A stretch of DNA of 64,000 bases, from the NCBI GenBank assembly GCA_016214985.1, contig JACRMM010000055.1, positions 1 through 64,000 on the forward strand, given 5' to 3'. The notes under the pieces were generated by a model. It saw only the letters and a program-made list of their open reading frames with translations. It did not search any database and was not told where the DNA came from. Of the stretch, positions 9,115-17,114 are shown piece after piece. Position 1 is the stretch's first letter, and each line of letters opens with the position of its first letter. The position numbers and the translations under genes are program-made. The DNA comes from Deltaproteobacteria bacterium. GTDB taxonomy: Bacteria > Desulfobacterota > Deferrisomatia > Deferrisomatales > JACRMM01.

Positions 9115-9996
9115 TTGGCCACCCATGCCCTGAACGACCCCGGCCCGCCCCTCGCGCCCGCAGCGATCGAGACGCAAGGCCTCGTAAAGTGTTTCGGCGC
9201 GGTCCGGGCCCTGGACGGCCTCGACCTCTCCGTGCATCCCGGGGAGATCTACGGGTTCCTGGGGCCGAATGGAGCGGGCAAGACGACGGCGCTCCGGATC
9301 CTCACCGGCCTCACGCGCCCCACCGCCGGCCTCGCCGCCGTAGCAGGCAGCAACGTGGCAGTCGACCCGGTGGCCGCGAAGGCCCACCTGGGAGTCGTCA
9401 GCCAGCACGTAAACCTCGACGCCGACCTGACCGTGGCTGAAAGTCTCGAGCTCCACGGCATCCTCCACGGAATGGCGCGCCCCGAGCGCCGGCGGCGGGC
9501 GGCGGAGCTTCTGGAGTTTGCCGGGCTCTCCGACCGCGCGTCGAGCCTCGCGCGCACGCTGTCCGGGGGCATGAAACGCCGCGTCACGATCATTCGAGCC
9601 CTCCTTCACGAGCCCGAGATCCTCTTCCTGGACGAGCCCAGCGTAGGCCTCGACCCGGCCGCCCGGAGACGGCTCTGGGACCTCATCCGCTCGATCCACC
9701 GCCAAGGCGTCACCGTGCTCCTCACCACGCACTACATTGAGGAGGCCGAGTTCTTGTGCCACCGCGTGGGCATCCTGGACCGGGGGCGGTTGATCGCGGA
9801 GGGGGAGCCGCGCGCCCTCATCGAAGAACTCGGCGAGCACGCGGTAGACGTAGCCGGCGACGGAGAGACGCGGACCCGGTTCTTCCGCACGAGGGAAGAG
9901 GCGCTGGTCCTGGCCCGCCAGGCGGCCGCCCCCGTGCGCCGAGCCAATCTGGAGGACCTCTTCCTCCAGCGCACGGGACGCCGCGTGCAACCGTGA
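9115..9996 (+). CDS. ABC-2 type transporter ATP-binding protein
   Basis: ATPase of 293 aa with Walker A GPNGAGKTT, Q loop VVSQHVNLD, signature LSGGMKRR, Walker B ILFLDEPSVGLDP and H-loop LLTTHYIEE. Its type matches drug/lipid or Nod-like ABC-2 systems rather than vitamin B12 importers. The TTG at 9115 is the most likely start because GAGGA sits about 8 bases upstream and earlier codons lie in the riboswitch/terminator. The permease GTG overlaps its stop. First gene under riboswitch control, so it probably handles a corrinoid, cobalt compound or related cofactor, but the substrate is unknown. Confidence 0.87.
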   Translation: MATHALNDPGPPLAPAAIETQGLVKCFGAVRALDGLDLSVHPGEIYGFLGPNGAGKTTALRILTGLTRPTAGLAAVAGSNVAVDPVAAKAHLGVVSQHVNLDADLTVAESLELHGILHGMARPERRRRAAELLEFAGLSDRASSLARTLSGGMKRRVTIIRALLHEPEILFLDEPSVGLDPAARRRLWDLIRSIHRQGVTVLLTTHYIEEAEFLCHRVGILDRGRLIAEGEPRALIEELGEHAVDVAGDGETRTRFFRTREEALVLARQAAAPVRRANLEDLFLQRTGRRVQP

Positions 9997-10727
9997 ACGG
10001 CGTCAAGGGCGTCCTGTACCGCGAGCTCCGGATCTACCGCCGGCGCTGGGGCAAGCACCTGGCGTCCTACACGGTCTCGCCGCTCCTCTACCTCCTGGTC
10101 TTCGGCCTGGGTGTGGGCCACGGCATGCGCATGGAGAACGTCGACTACCTCACGTTCCTCCTTCCGGGCCTGGCGACGATGGCGTCGATGACCCACAGCT
10201 ACAGCACCGCCACGGAGATCAACATTGCGCGGTTCTACTGGAGGATCTTCGAGGAGTACCAGATGGCGCCGGTGTCCGCCTGGGAGATCGCGCTGGGCGA
10301 AGTGCTCTACGGCATGATCCGCGGCCTCGCGGCCGCCGCCACCGTGTACCTGCTGGCGCTGGCCTTCGGGCAGCGTCTGCCGCTGTCGGCGTCCACGGCG
10401 GCGCTCTTCTGCCTGCACACCTTTGCCTTCGCCTCCGCGGCCGTCGTGGCGGCCATGGTCGTCCGGAGCCACGCGGATCAGGGCCAGATCAACACGTTCT
10501 TCATCGTGCCGATGTCGTTTCTGTGCGGCACGTTCTTCTCCCTCGACCGGCTGCCGACATGGCTCAAGGGCGCCGTCTGGGCGCTGCCGCTCAGCCACTC
10601 CAGCGTCGCGATCCGAGCCGCCGCCCTCGGCCGGCCGCTGCCCTGGGCCAGCATAGCCGCCCTCGCGGGTTTCGCTGCCGTGTTCTTCGGGCTGGCGGTG
10701 TGGACCGTTCGCCGAGCGAGCGTCTGA
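9993..10727 (+). CDS. ABC-2 type transporter permease
   Basis: 244-aa integral membrane protein with about six helices and a typical ABC-2 permease N-terminus (YRELRIYRRRWGKHLASYT) and C-terminal region (LPTWLKGAVWALPLSHSS). It starts with GTG overlapping the ATPase stop (GTGA), so the two are surely one transporter. Transport direction and substrate cannot be read from the sequence; ABC-2 permeases are mostly exporters. Confidence 0.87.
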   Translation: MNGVKGVLYRELRIYRRRWGKHLASYTVSPLLYLLVFGLGVGHGMRMENVDYLTFLLPGLATMASMTHSYSTATEINIARFYWRIFEEYQMAPVSAWEIALGEVLYGMIRGLAAAATVYLLALAFGQRLPLSASTAALFCLHTFAFASAAVVAAMVVRSHADQGQINTFFIVPMSFLCGTFFSLDRLPTWLKGAVWALPLSHSSVAIRAAALGRPLPWASIAALAGFAAVFFGLAVWTVRRASV

Positions 10728-10761
10728 AGGCTTCCGGCGAAAGAGGACCGGAAGAGCCCAT

Positions 10762-10782
10762 AACCAACAACCAACAACCAAC
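10762..10782 (+). repeat. Three exact heptamers (AACCAAC)3
   Basis: Three head-to-tail copies of AACCAAC in the 70-base gap between the permease and cobI. The same 7-base periodicity recurs in other intergenic gaps (31.6, 32.6, 40.4 kb) and inside two aminotransferase genes. No ribosome-binding site is obvious near cobI, so this array occupies its leader. Confidence 0.75.
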
Positions 10783-10797
10783 GACGGACACCCCTCC

Positions 10798-11514
10798 ATG
10801 ACCATCGGAACCTTCTACGGCGTCGGCGTCGGCCCCGGCGACCCCGAACTGCTGACCCTCAAGGCCTGCCGGGTGCTTCGCGAGGTGGATGTGGTCTTCA
10901 CGTCCGCCCAGGAGCGCTCGGGGCGCAGCCTCGCGCTCGAGATCGCCTCGCCCCACCTCGCGGTCGGGCGTGAGGTCGTTCCCCTGCCCTTCTCCCACAC
11001 CTTCGAGGCCGTGGAGGAGGGCAGCGCCCACAGGGAGAACGCCGCACGTGTGCTGGAGGTGCTGCGACGGCCGGCCTCGGCCGCATTCCTGACCCTGGGC
11101 GACCCCATGACCTATTCGACCTTCACGTATCTGGTGACGGCGCTTCGCGGGCTCGAGCCGGCGGCCCCGATCCAGGTCGTGCCCGGAATCACTTCCTACA
11201 GCACTGCGGCAGCGGCGTCGCTCACGCCGCTCGCCGAAGGCAACGAGAGCCTCGCGGTGGTAAGCGCGGCCCAGGGCACGGGCCCCCTCGCCGCGGCGCT
11301 CGATGCGGTCGACAATGTGGTGGTGATGAAGTCGTACCGCCGCGCGGCCGAGGTGTGCGACCTCCTGGAGACGCGGGGCCTCGGGCAGCGGACGGTCTTC
11401 GCCGGCGACTGCTCCCGCCCCGAGGCGTTCGTGCTTCGAGATCTCGGTGCCGTTCGCCGTCTGCCCCGGCGCTACATGAGCCTCTTTCTGGTCAAGCAGG
11501 ACCGCCGCCCGTGA
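10798..11514 (+). CDS. cobI: Precorrin-2/cobalt-precorrin-2 C20-methyltransferase
   Basis: SAM-dependent methyltransferase (238 aa) of the tetrapyrrole methylase family acting at C20 of the corrin precursor. Visible are the N-terminal GVGVGPGDPELLTLKA, the substrate motif LGDPMTYSTFTYL and the VVPGITSYS segment, which together point to CobI/CbiL among the family. Whether cobalt is already inserted (CbiL, anaerobic route) cannot be told from this gene, but the cobaltochelatase nearby at 16.2 kb favours the cobalt-first route. It is overlapped by btuC (GTGA). Confidence 0.9.
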   Translation: MTIGTFYGVGVGPGDPELLTLKACRVLREVDVVFTSAQERSGRSLALEIASPHLAVGREVVPLPFSHTFEAVEEGSAHRENAARVLEVLRRPASAAFLTLGDPMTYSTFTYLVTALRGLEPAAPIQVVPGITSYSTAAAASLTPLAEGNESLAVVSAAQGTGPLAAALDAVDNVVVMKSYRRAAEVCDLLETRGLGQRTVFAGDCSRPEAFVLRDLGAVRRLPRRYMSLFLVKQDRRP

Positions 11515-12575
11515 CCGCCCCCGCCCCCGCGCTGACCCGGTGGGCCCGGTGGGTCCCCTGGGCCCTCGCCGCAGCGCTTCCTGCCGCCCTCCTTGCCGTC
11601 TCCGCCATCGGCTCCTCGGGCCTCGGCGGCGCGGACCTCCTGCGGGCGTTGGGCGAGGCCGTGGGCCTCCTGGCGCCGCGCCTGAGTGAGGTGGACCGCG
11701 CGATCCTCCTGGAGGTGCGTCTGTCCCGTGTGGCCCTGGCCGCGTTGGTCGGCGGGGGGCTCAGCGCCGCGGGCGTCGTCTTCCAGGGTCTGCTGCTGAA
11801 CCCTCTGGCGGACCCCTACACCGTTGGAGTCTCCTCCGGCGCGGCGCTCGGGGCGAGCCTCGCGATCCTCGGTGGGCTCGGCGGCTACACAGCCTGGGGG
11901 CTCGGGCTCCTGCCGGCCGCTGCCTTCGCTGGGGCACTGCTCGCCCTGGCGGCCGTCCAGCTGCTCTCCTCCTCCCGGGGGCTCACGGGCAGCGGCACGC
12001 TCATCCTGGCCGGCGTGGTCGTGAGCACCACGCTCCAGGCGGGGATCAGCCTCCTGAAGAGCCTGCACGAGGACAGCGTGTCCTCGATCGTCTTCTGGAT
12101 CATGGGGAGCTTCTCGGGCCGGGGGTGGGGCCACGTCGCCTTCTGCGCGCCGTACGTAGCAGCGGGCCTCGCTGTGGCCCTGTGGCTCGCCCGGGATCTG
12201 GACCTTCTGGCCCTGGGGGACCAGAGCGCGCGTCAACTGGGCGTCGAGGCCGCGTCGGTGCGGCGCTGGCTCCTGGTGTCCGCGTCGATCCTCACCGGCG
12301 CGTGCGTCGCCGTGAGCGGCGTGATCGGCTTCGTGGGCCTGGTGGTCCCGCACCTGCTGCGTCTGGTGGTAGGCCCCTCCCACCGCCGGCTCCTCGTCTG
12401 CTCGTTCCTGGCCGGCGCCCTGCTGCTCAGTCTCGCCGACGCCTTTGCCCGCACGCTCCTGCCCGGCGGGGAAGAGCTTCCGGTAGGCGTCGTGACCGCG
12501 CTGCTCGGCGGTCCGTTCTTCTGCTACCTCCTACGGCTCGACCCCGGAGGGCGGATGAGGGGGGCTCGGGCGTGA
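11511..12575 (+). CDS. btuC: FecCD-family permease, BtuC-like
   Basis: Integral membrane permease (354 aa) for a cobalamin/corrinoid or iron-chelate importer. Family markers are RLSRVALAALVGGGLSAAG, the LLNPLADPYTVGVSSGAALG segment and the C-terminal GFVGLVVPHLLRL coupling helix region. The GTG at 11511 overlaps the cobI stop, and its own stop overlaps the ATPase GTG, so cobI and btuCDF are translationally coupled. Riboswitch control and cobI favour cobalamin rather than siderophore as substrate. Confidence 0.9.
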   Translation: MTAPAPALTRWARWVPWALAAALPAALLAVSAIGSSGLGGADLLRALGEAVGLLAPRLSEVDRAILLEVRLSRVALAALVGGGLSAAGVVFQGLLLNPLADPYTVGVSSGAALGASLAILGGLGGYTAWGLGLLPAAAFAGALLALAAVQLLSSSRGLTGSGTLILAGVVVSTTLQAGISLLKSLHEDSVSSIVFWIMGSFSGRGWGHVAFCAPYVAAGLAVALWLARDLDLLALGDQSARQLGVEAASVRRWLLVSASILTGACVAVSGVIGFVGLVVPHLLRLVVGPSHRRLLVCSFLAGALLLSLADAFARTLLPGGEELPVGVVTALLGGPFFCYLLRLDPGGRMRGARA

Positions 12576-13360
12576 GCGAGATCGAGGTCCGGGACCTCTG
12601 GGCCGGGTATGGCGAGGAGCCCGTGCTCCGGGGGGTGAGCTTCGCCTGTGCTGCCGGAGAGTTCCTGGGGATCCTCGGTCCCAACGCCTGCGGGAAGTCG
12701 ACGCTGGTGCGGGTGCTTTCGGGCGTGCTGCGGCCCGAGCGGGGCGCGGCTCGGGTGGCCGGGCTCGACCCGGCCCACGCGGCCGCGCGGGAGCTGGCCC
12801 GGGCCGCGGCCACGGTGCCCCAGTCCACCGAGGTGCCGTTCCCTTTCACCGGGCACGAGCTCGTGGCCATGGGCCGCTACCCGTGGGTCGGGCGGTTCGC
12901 GCCCCTGGGAGAGGCCGACCGCGAGGCGGTCCGGCTGGCTCTCGAGGCGACCGACACCGAGGCGCTTGCGCCTCGGCTCGTGACCCAAGTGTCGGGAGGC
13001 GAGCGGCAGCGTCTGCTCTTCGCGCGCGCCCAGGCGCAGGGGACCCGGGTTCTCCTCCTGGACGAGGCGACCGCGGCGATGGACGTCCACCGCAAGGTCG
13101 ACGCCTTCGAACTCCTGACGCGCCGAAACGCCGAGGGCGTGACGGTCGTGGTCGTGATGCACGACCTGAACCTGGCGGCGCTCTATTGCCGCCGGCTCCT
13201 CTTCCTCAAGGAAGGCCGCGTCTTCGCCGAAGGCCCCACCACCGAGGTGTTCACCCGCACCGTCCTCGAGGCCGTCTACGACACGGCCTTCGACGTCGCG
13301 CTCCACCCGGTCACCACTCGTCCCTTTGCCCTGCTGCTTCCTCGAGGAGGCCCCCCGTGA
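12572..13360 (+). CDS. btuD: ABC transporter ATPase, BtuD-like
   Basis: ATPase subunit (262 aa) of the corrinoid importer. Walker A reads GPNACGKST, then the Q loop VPQSTEVPFPF, signature VSGGERQR, Walker B VLLLDEATAAMD and switch His VMHDLNLAAL. The Ala-Cys pair in Walker A replaces the more usual Gly-plus-residue but keeps the GxxxxGKST pattern. Starts at GTG 12572 overlapping btuC and overlaps btuF at its end. Confidence 0.9.
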   Translation: MSEIEVRDLWAGYGEEPVLRGVSFACAAGEFLGILGPNACGKSTLVRVLSGVLRPERGAARVAGLDPAHAAARELARAAATVPQSTEVPFPFTGHELVAMGRYPWVGRFAPLGEADREAVRLALEATDTEALAPRLVTQVSGGERQRLLFARAQAQGTRVLLLDEATAAMDVHRKVDAFELLTRRNAEGVTVVVVMHDLNLAALYCRRLLFLKEGRVFAEGPTTEVFTRTVLEAVYDTAFDVALHPVTTRPFALLLPRGGPP

Positions 13361-14253
13361 GACGTACCCCCCTGGTCTTCTTCGTCCTCGCCGCCGCCCT
13401 GGTGGCGGGCCCCGCCCGGGCCGCCTGCGTGACCGACGACACCGGCACCCGGGTGTGCCTCGACGCCCCGCCGCGGCGCGCCGTGTCGCTCTATGGCGCC
13501 TTCACCGAGACGCTCGCCGCCCTGGGCGCCGCCGACACCTTGGTGGCTCGGACCAAGAACGACGACTCGGTCCCCGCAGTGGCCAAACTCCCGCAGGTCG
13601 GCACGGGCCTGCGCCCGAACGTGGAGTACCTGCTGGCGCTTCGTCCCGAGCTCGTCGTGGCCCGTGGGGGCAAGGCCGGGCGGGAGGCCCTGGACGCGCT
13701 GCGCGCCCGGGGCGTCAAGGTCGCTGCCTTCGACCCCGGGGGCTTGACGGACCTCTACGCCACGATCGAGCGGTTGGGGGTGCTGTGGGGCAAGGAGGCC
13801 GAGGCCCGGGCGCTCGCCGAGAAGCTCCGCGGCGACGTGGCGCGCGTCGAGAAGCGGGCGCAGGCTGGGGTCGGGGGCCGACGCCTGCGGGTCGTCTACG
13901 AGGTCCGGGCCGAGCCTCTCACCGTGGCCGGCTCGGGTGGGCTGGTGGACGACCTCATCGCGGCCGCCGGCGGGGAGAACGCGGTCAAGAACCCCAAGAA
14001 GATCCTCTCCTTCGACCCCGAGGCGCTCCTGCGCCTCGACCCGGACGTCTACGTGATTCAGACCGGCCCCATGAACCCGAACCCGGCTCCTCCAGGAGAC
14101 CGGGCAACGCTCCGTCCGCTGCGCGCCGTCAAGCAGGGCCGCGTCCTCAACGTCGACGAAGACCTCTTCGCCCGGCCCGGCCCGCACGTGGCCGAGGCCG
14201 CCGAGACGCTCAGCCGTTTCCTCTACCCGGAGCTGTGGGTTGGAAAGAAATAG
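13357..14253 (+). CDS. btuF: Corrinoid-binding periplasmic protein, BtuF-like
   Basis: Solute-binding protein (298 aa) of the importer. An N-terminal signal peptide (RTPLVFFVLAAALVAGPARA, cleavage after about residue 22) directs it to the periplasm; the first mature residues include a Cys, but no clear lipobox is seen. The class III binding-protein fold is suggested by PRRAVSLYGAFTETLAALGA and the VEYLLALRPELVV segment. GTG start overlaps btuD. Last gene of the riboswitch operon; no BtuB outer-membrane receptor is in the window. Confidence 0.88.
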   Translation: MRRTPLVFFVLAAALVAGPARAACVTDDTGTRVCLDAPPRRAVSLYGAFTETLAALGAADTLVARTKNDDSVPAVAKLPQVGTGLRPNVEYLLALRPELVVARGGKAGREALDALRARGVKVAAFDPGGLTDLYATIERLGVLWGKEAEARALAEKLRGDVARVEKRAQAGVGGRRLRVVYEVRAEPLTVAGSGGLVDDLIAAAGGENAVKNPKKILSFDPEALLRLDPDVYVIQTGPMNPNPAPPGDRATLRPLRAVKQGRVLNVDEDLFARPGPHVAEAAETLSRFLYPELWVGKK

Positions 14254-14562
14254 CCACCCCGAGTTCTGGCGAACGAAGGAAATGCGCGAAGGGGCGACCG
14301 AGTGGACCGGCGGCCGGAGCCACCGGAGGGGTCTGGCACAGGAGGCAGCGCACGGGAAGGGCGGCGCTCCTCGCGTCAATCGCAGTCCAGGAGTGCCCCG
14401 TGGATCCGAGTATCCGGGGTGAGCCGCTCGAAGGAAGGGCTCGACGCCCGGGCCAAGCGCTGCTGGCAACATGCCCGAGAACGTGCTATCACCGGCGCCG
14501 GCAGAGTTCACGGTCCGGGCGGCGTCTGCGCCTCCGGATGTCAAGATCCCCAGGAGTGGGAC
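14254..14562. other. Non-coding gap between btuF and the Sel1 gene
   Basis: About 310 bases. No gene, riboswitch or good terminator is recognised. Several open frames cross it without ribosome sites. It probably holds the 3' end of the cobalamin operon transcript and the promoter of the Sel1-repeat gene. Confidence 0.4.
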
Positions 14563-15402
14563 ATGAAGGAACCGACCGGAGCTGCACAGCGAGGGAGGCG
14601 ACGCACCTGGGCCTTGGTGGCGGGCGCGCTGGTGCTCGCCGTGGCGACGGCGGCGAGCGTGCAGTGGCTCAGGCGCCACGCCCGCCCGGAAACCGGAAAG
14701 CCCCCGGACTACGCAAGAGCCGCCGGGGAGTTTCGGAAGACGGCCCAGGAGGGCGACCCCGCCGCCCAGTACAACCTCGCGGTCCTGTACGCAGCCGGTA
14801 AAGGCGTACCGAAGGATCAGGCCGAGGCGATCCGGTGGTACCGAAAGGCCGCCGACCAGGGTCACGCCCTGGCCCAGTGCAACCTCGGGGCCACCTACGC
14901 GGCCGGGCAGGGGGTACCGAAAGACGAACGAGCCGCGGCCGCCTGGTACCGCAAGGCCGCCGACCAGGGAGCCTCCCTGGCCCAGTTCAACCTGGGAACC
15001 CTCTACGAGCAGGGGCAGGGCGTTGCCCAGGGGTACGAGCAGGCGGCCGTCTGGTACCGCAAGGCGGCCGACCAGGGCGACGCCGACGCCCAGTACCGTC
15101 TCGGGGCCCTCTATGCTCAGGGTAAGGGGGTTGCGCGGGACGCCGCCGCGGCCATGGCGTGGTGCCGCAAGGCGGCCGAGCAGGGTCTGGCCGCGGCCCA
15201 GTACAACCTGGGGATTGCCTACGTTCAAGGCTTGGGCGTACCCAAGGACCCGGTCCAGGCGCACCTGTGGCTGAGCCTCGCAGCCGCCAACGGGTCCGAC
15301 GCCGCCGCTCGAATCCGCGACGGCGTGGCGACGAAGATGTCCCCCGAGCAACTCGAAGCCGCGCTGCGCCTCGGGCGGGCGTGGAAGCCCCACTCCGACT
15401 AA
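14563..15402 (+). CDS. Sel1-repeat protein with N-terminal membrane anchor
   Basis: 279 aa. A short basic N-terminus and one hydrophobic segment (about residues 17-33) anchor a periplasmic domain of five consecutive 36-residue Sel1 repeats (consensus ending in WYRKAADQG, with GKGVPKD turns). Sel1 domains are protein-interaction scaffolds; no enzymatic role is expected. ATG 14563 is chosen because CAGGAG precedes it and the membrane segment follows immediately; longer in-frame N-termini from 14302 look non-coding. The partner is unknown. Confidence 0.85.
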   Translation: MKEPTGAAQRGRRRTWALVAGALVLAVATAASVQWLRRHARPETGKPPDYARAAGEFRKTAQEGDPAAQYNLAVLYAAGKGVPKDQAEAIRWYRKAADQGHALAQCNLGATYAAGQGVPKDERAAAAWYRKAADQGASLAQFNLGTLYEQGQGVAQGYEQAAVWYRKAADQGDADAQYRLGALYAQGKGVARDAAAAMAWCRKAAEQGLAAAQYNLGIAYVQGLGVPKDPVQAHLWLSLAAANGSDAAARIRDGVATKMSPEQLEAALRLGRAWKPHSD

Positions 15403-15487
15403 TCGAATCCGAGCCGAGGGTCCGGGTTCAGAGCTCCGTCCGGCGCGGGAACGCCGGGGTGTATGAAATCGGGAGGACGCGAGAGCC

Positions 15488-16078
15488 ATGGGAAGAGACG
15501 AGAGTACCCCAGAGGCGGTCTACAGCCGGCGAAGCGGAGTGGACATCGAGTGGCTGCCAGCGACCAAGCAGTTTCGGGTCGTTTCGGAGATGGAGGACGG
15601 GCATCACCGCTTACGCCTGACGATGGTGGTCGACAAGGTCACCTCGCGCATCCGAGAGATTGGGGCGGAGATGCCCGGCGTCCCGGACCCCATCTGCGGG
15701 AGAGCGGCGGGCCTCTTGACCGAGCTCGTCGGAAAGGCAGCGACCCCCGGGATCATGCGAGAGCTCGGCGGGGAGTGGGCACAAGCCGGGTGCACCCACC
15801 TCAAGGACCTCTTTCGCGCCGCCTGCTACTGCCTGCCGCAGGCTCACGCCGCCCGGGGACGAGAGGAGCTGACCGCGTTCTTTCCAGGGCTCACGGAAGA
15901 ACAGCTCTACAAGATCTTCTTCTGGTTCCGGCCCGACATGCTGGGGAGCTGCATCCGATACTCCGAAGGTTCCCCCTTTCTGGAGCAGGTGCGCGCCGCA
16001 CCTGTGCCCGAAGGAGCCGAGAAGCTCCGGGCTGCGATCCCCCGTCCAGCAGGCTCCAACAGCGCCGACCAGGGGTAG
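15488..16078 (+). CDS. DUF2889-like protein
   Basis: Cytoplasmic protein of 196 aa with no signal or membrane segment. The features PDPICGRAAGLLTELVGK and AGCTHLKDLFRAACYC match my memory of the DUF2889 family, which lacks a known function. Conserved Cys/His residues (PIC, GCTHL, ACYC) could bind metal. The position next to cbiK may mean a shared theme with metal or tetrapyrrole metabolism, but that is speculation. Confidence 0.7.
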   Translation: MGRDESTPEAVYSRRSGVDIEWLPATKQFRVVSEMEDGHHRLRLTMVVDKVTSRIREIGAEMPGVPDPICGRAAGLLTELVGKAATPGIMRELGGEWAQAGCTHLKDLFRAACYCLPQAHAARGREELTAFFPGLTEEQLYKIFFWFRPDMLGSCIRYSEGSPFLEQVRAAPVPEGAEKLRAAIPRPAGSNSADQG

Positions 16079-16178
16079 GGTCGCGACACGGCGACACGCG
16101 ACGATCTCCTTGATCCAAGCCGTCGAAGGGGACGTCCAGCGGTCGACCGCCCCCAAAGACACGAGAAAGAGAGGCACG

Positions 16179-17087
16179 ATGAACCGACGCTGCGTCACGC
16201 TCGCCCTGGTGAGTGCCGCGCTGCTCGCTGCCGGCACGTCCCGAGCCGCCCAGCTCATCACCCGAACCCTCATGGAGAAGCCGGCGATCGTGCTGGCCGC
16301 CTTCGGCACCAGCACGAAGGCCCAGGCCACCTACGCCGTCTTCGAACACCAGCTCCACGAGGCGCTACCCGGTTACGAGGTCCGCTGGGCCTTCACCTCG
16401 GAGGTCATCCGCGAGAAGGTCAACGCGCGCCGCGCCAAAGAAGGCTCCTCCGACCGGCTCAAGAGCCTCCCCCAGGCCCTGGCAGACCTCCAGGCCGAGG
16501 GCTACACCCGGGTCGCGGTTCAGCCGCTGCACATCCTCCCCGGGGAGGAGTACGAAGAGGTCTTGGGCGAGGTCAAGGGCTTCCCGGGCCTCCGGATCGA
16601 AGTGGGAGAGACGCTTCTCCACCGCTGGGAGAGCGTTCACGAGGTGATCGGGATCCTCGCCCGCGACTTCCTGCCCCCCGACCAGGGCGCCAACGTGCTC
16701 GTGGCCCACGGATCGCCGACCACCGCCGCCGCCACCAACGCCGCGTTTCTCGGAATCGACCGCTACCTCTCCCGTCGGTACCCGAACGCGTTCCTGGGGT
16801 GCGTGGAGGGGATCGTCTCCGGCGAGGATGCCCTCGCCGCGGCTAAGGCCCACCCCGGCGGCAGGGTGCGGTTCCTCCCGCTCCTCTTCGTGGGCGGAGA
16901 CCACGCGATCAACGACATCATGGGCGACACCGACAGCTGGCGCGCCGAGGTCACGGCCGCGGGCAAGCAGGCCGATATGCCGACCGTCGAGTTGGCGGGG
17001 GAGACCCAGTACCGAGGCCTCGGACTCATCCCAGAGGTCAACCGGATCTTCGTCCGTGAGATCGAGAGGTCTCTCAGCCGACTGTGA
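16179..17087 (+). CDS. cbiK: Sirohydrochlorin cobaltochelatase CbiK, exported form
   Basis: Inserts a divalent metal (typically Co2+) into sirohydrochlorin at the start of the anaerobic corrin pathway. 302 aa, with family landmarks IVLAAFGTSTKAQATY, the His-containing QPLHILPGEEYEE, VLVAHGSPTTAAA and the second His in VGGDHAINDIMGD. ATG 16179 is selected since AGAGAGG precedes it and it gives a signal peptide (NRRCVTLALVSAALLAAG... cleaved near AA), so the enzyme should be periplasmic, as known for one of the two CbiK forms in Desulfovibrio. A periplasmic enzyme cannot directly feed CobI in the cytosol, so its role may instead be heme/metal transport. Confidence 0.9.
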   Translation: MNRRCVTLALVSAALLAAGTSRAAQLITRTLMEKPAIVLAAFGTSTKAQATYAVFEHQLHEALPGYEVRWAFTSEVIREKVNARRAKEGSSDRLKSLPQALADLQAEGYTRVAVQPLHILPGEEYEEVLGEVKGFPGLRIEVGETLLHRWESVHEVIGILARDFLPPDQGANVLVAHGSPTTAAATNAAFLGIDRYLSRRYPNAFLGCVEGIVSGEDALAAAKAHPGGRVRFLPLLFVGGDHAINDIMGDTDSWRAEVTAAGKQADMPTVELAGETQYRGLGLIPEVNRIFVREIERSLSRL

Positions 17088-17114
17088 AGGCGCCGCTCTA
17101 TTCCCGTTGACGCT

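Noticed and set aside
7473-9990. Two long minus-strand frames across the kinase, riboswitch and ABC ATPase
   Set aside because: They cross a clear plus-strand riboswitch, terminator and well-conserved genes; composition is typical of GC-rich shadows.
13276-15489. 737-codon minus-strand frame covering btuF and the Sel1 gene
   Set aside because: Opposes two genes with signal peptides, repeats and start sites; no recognisable protein content.
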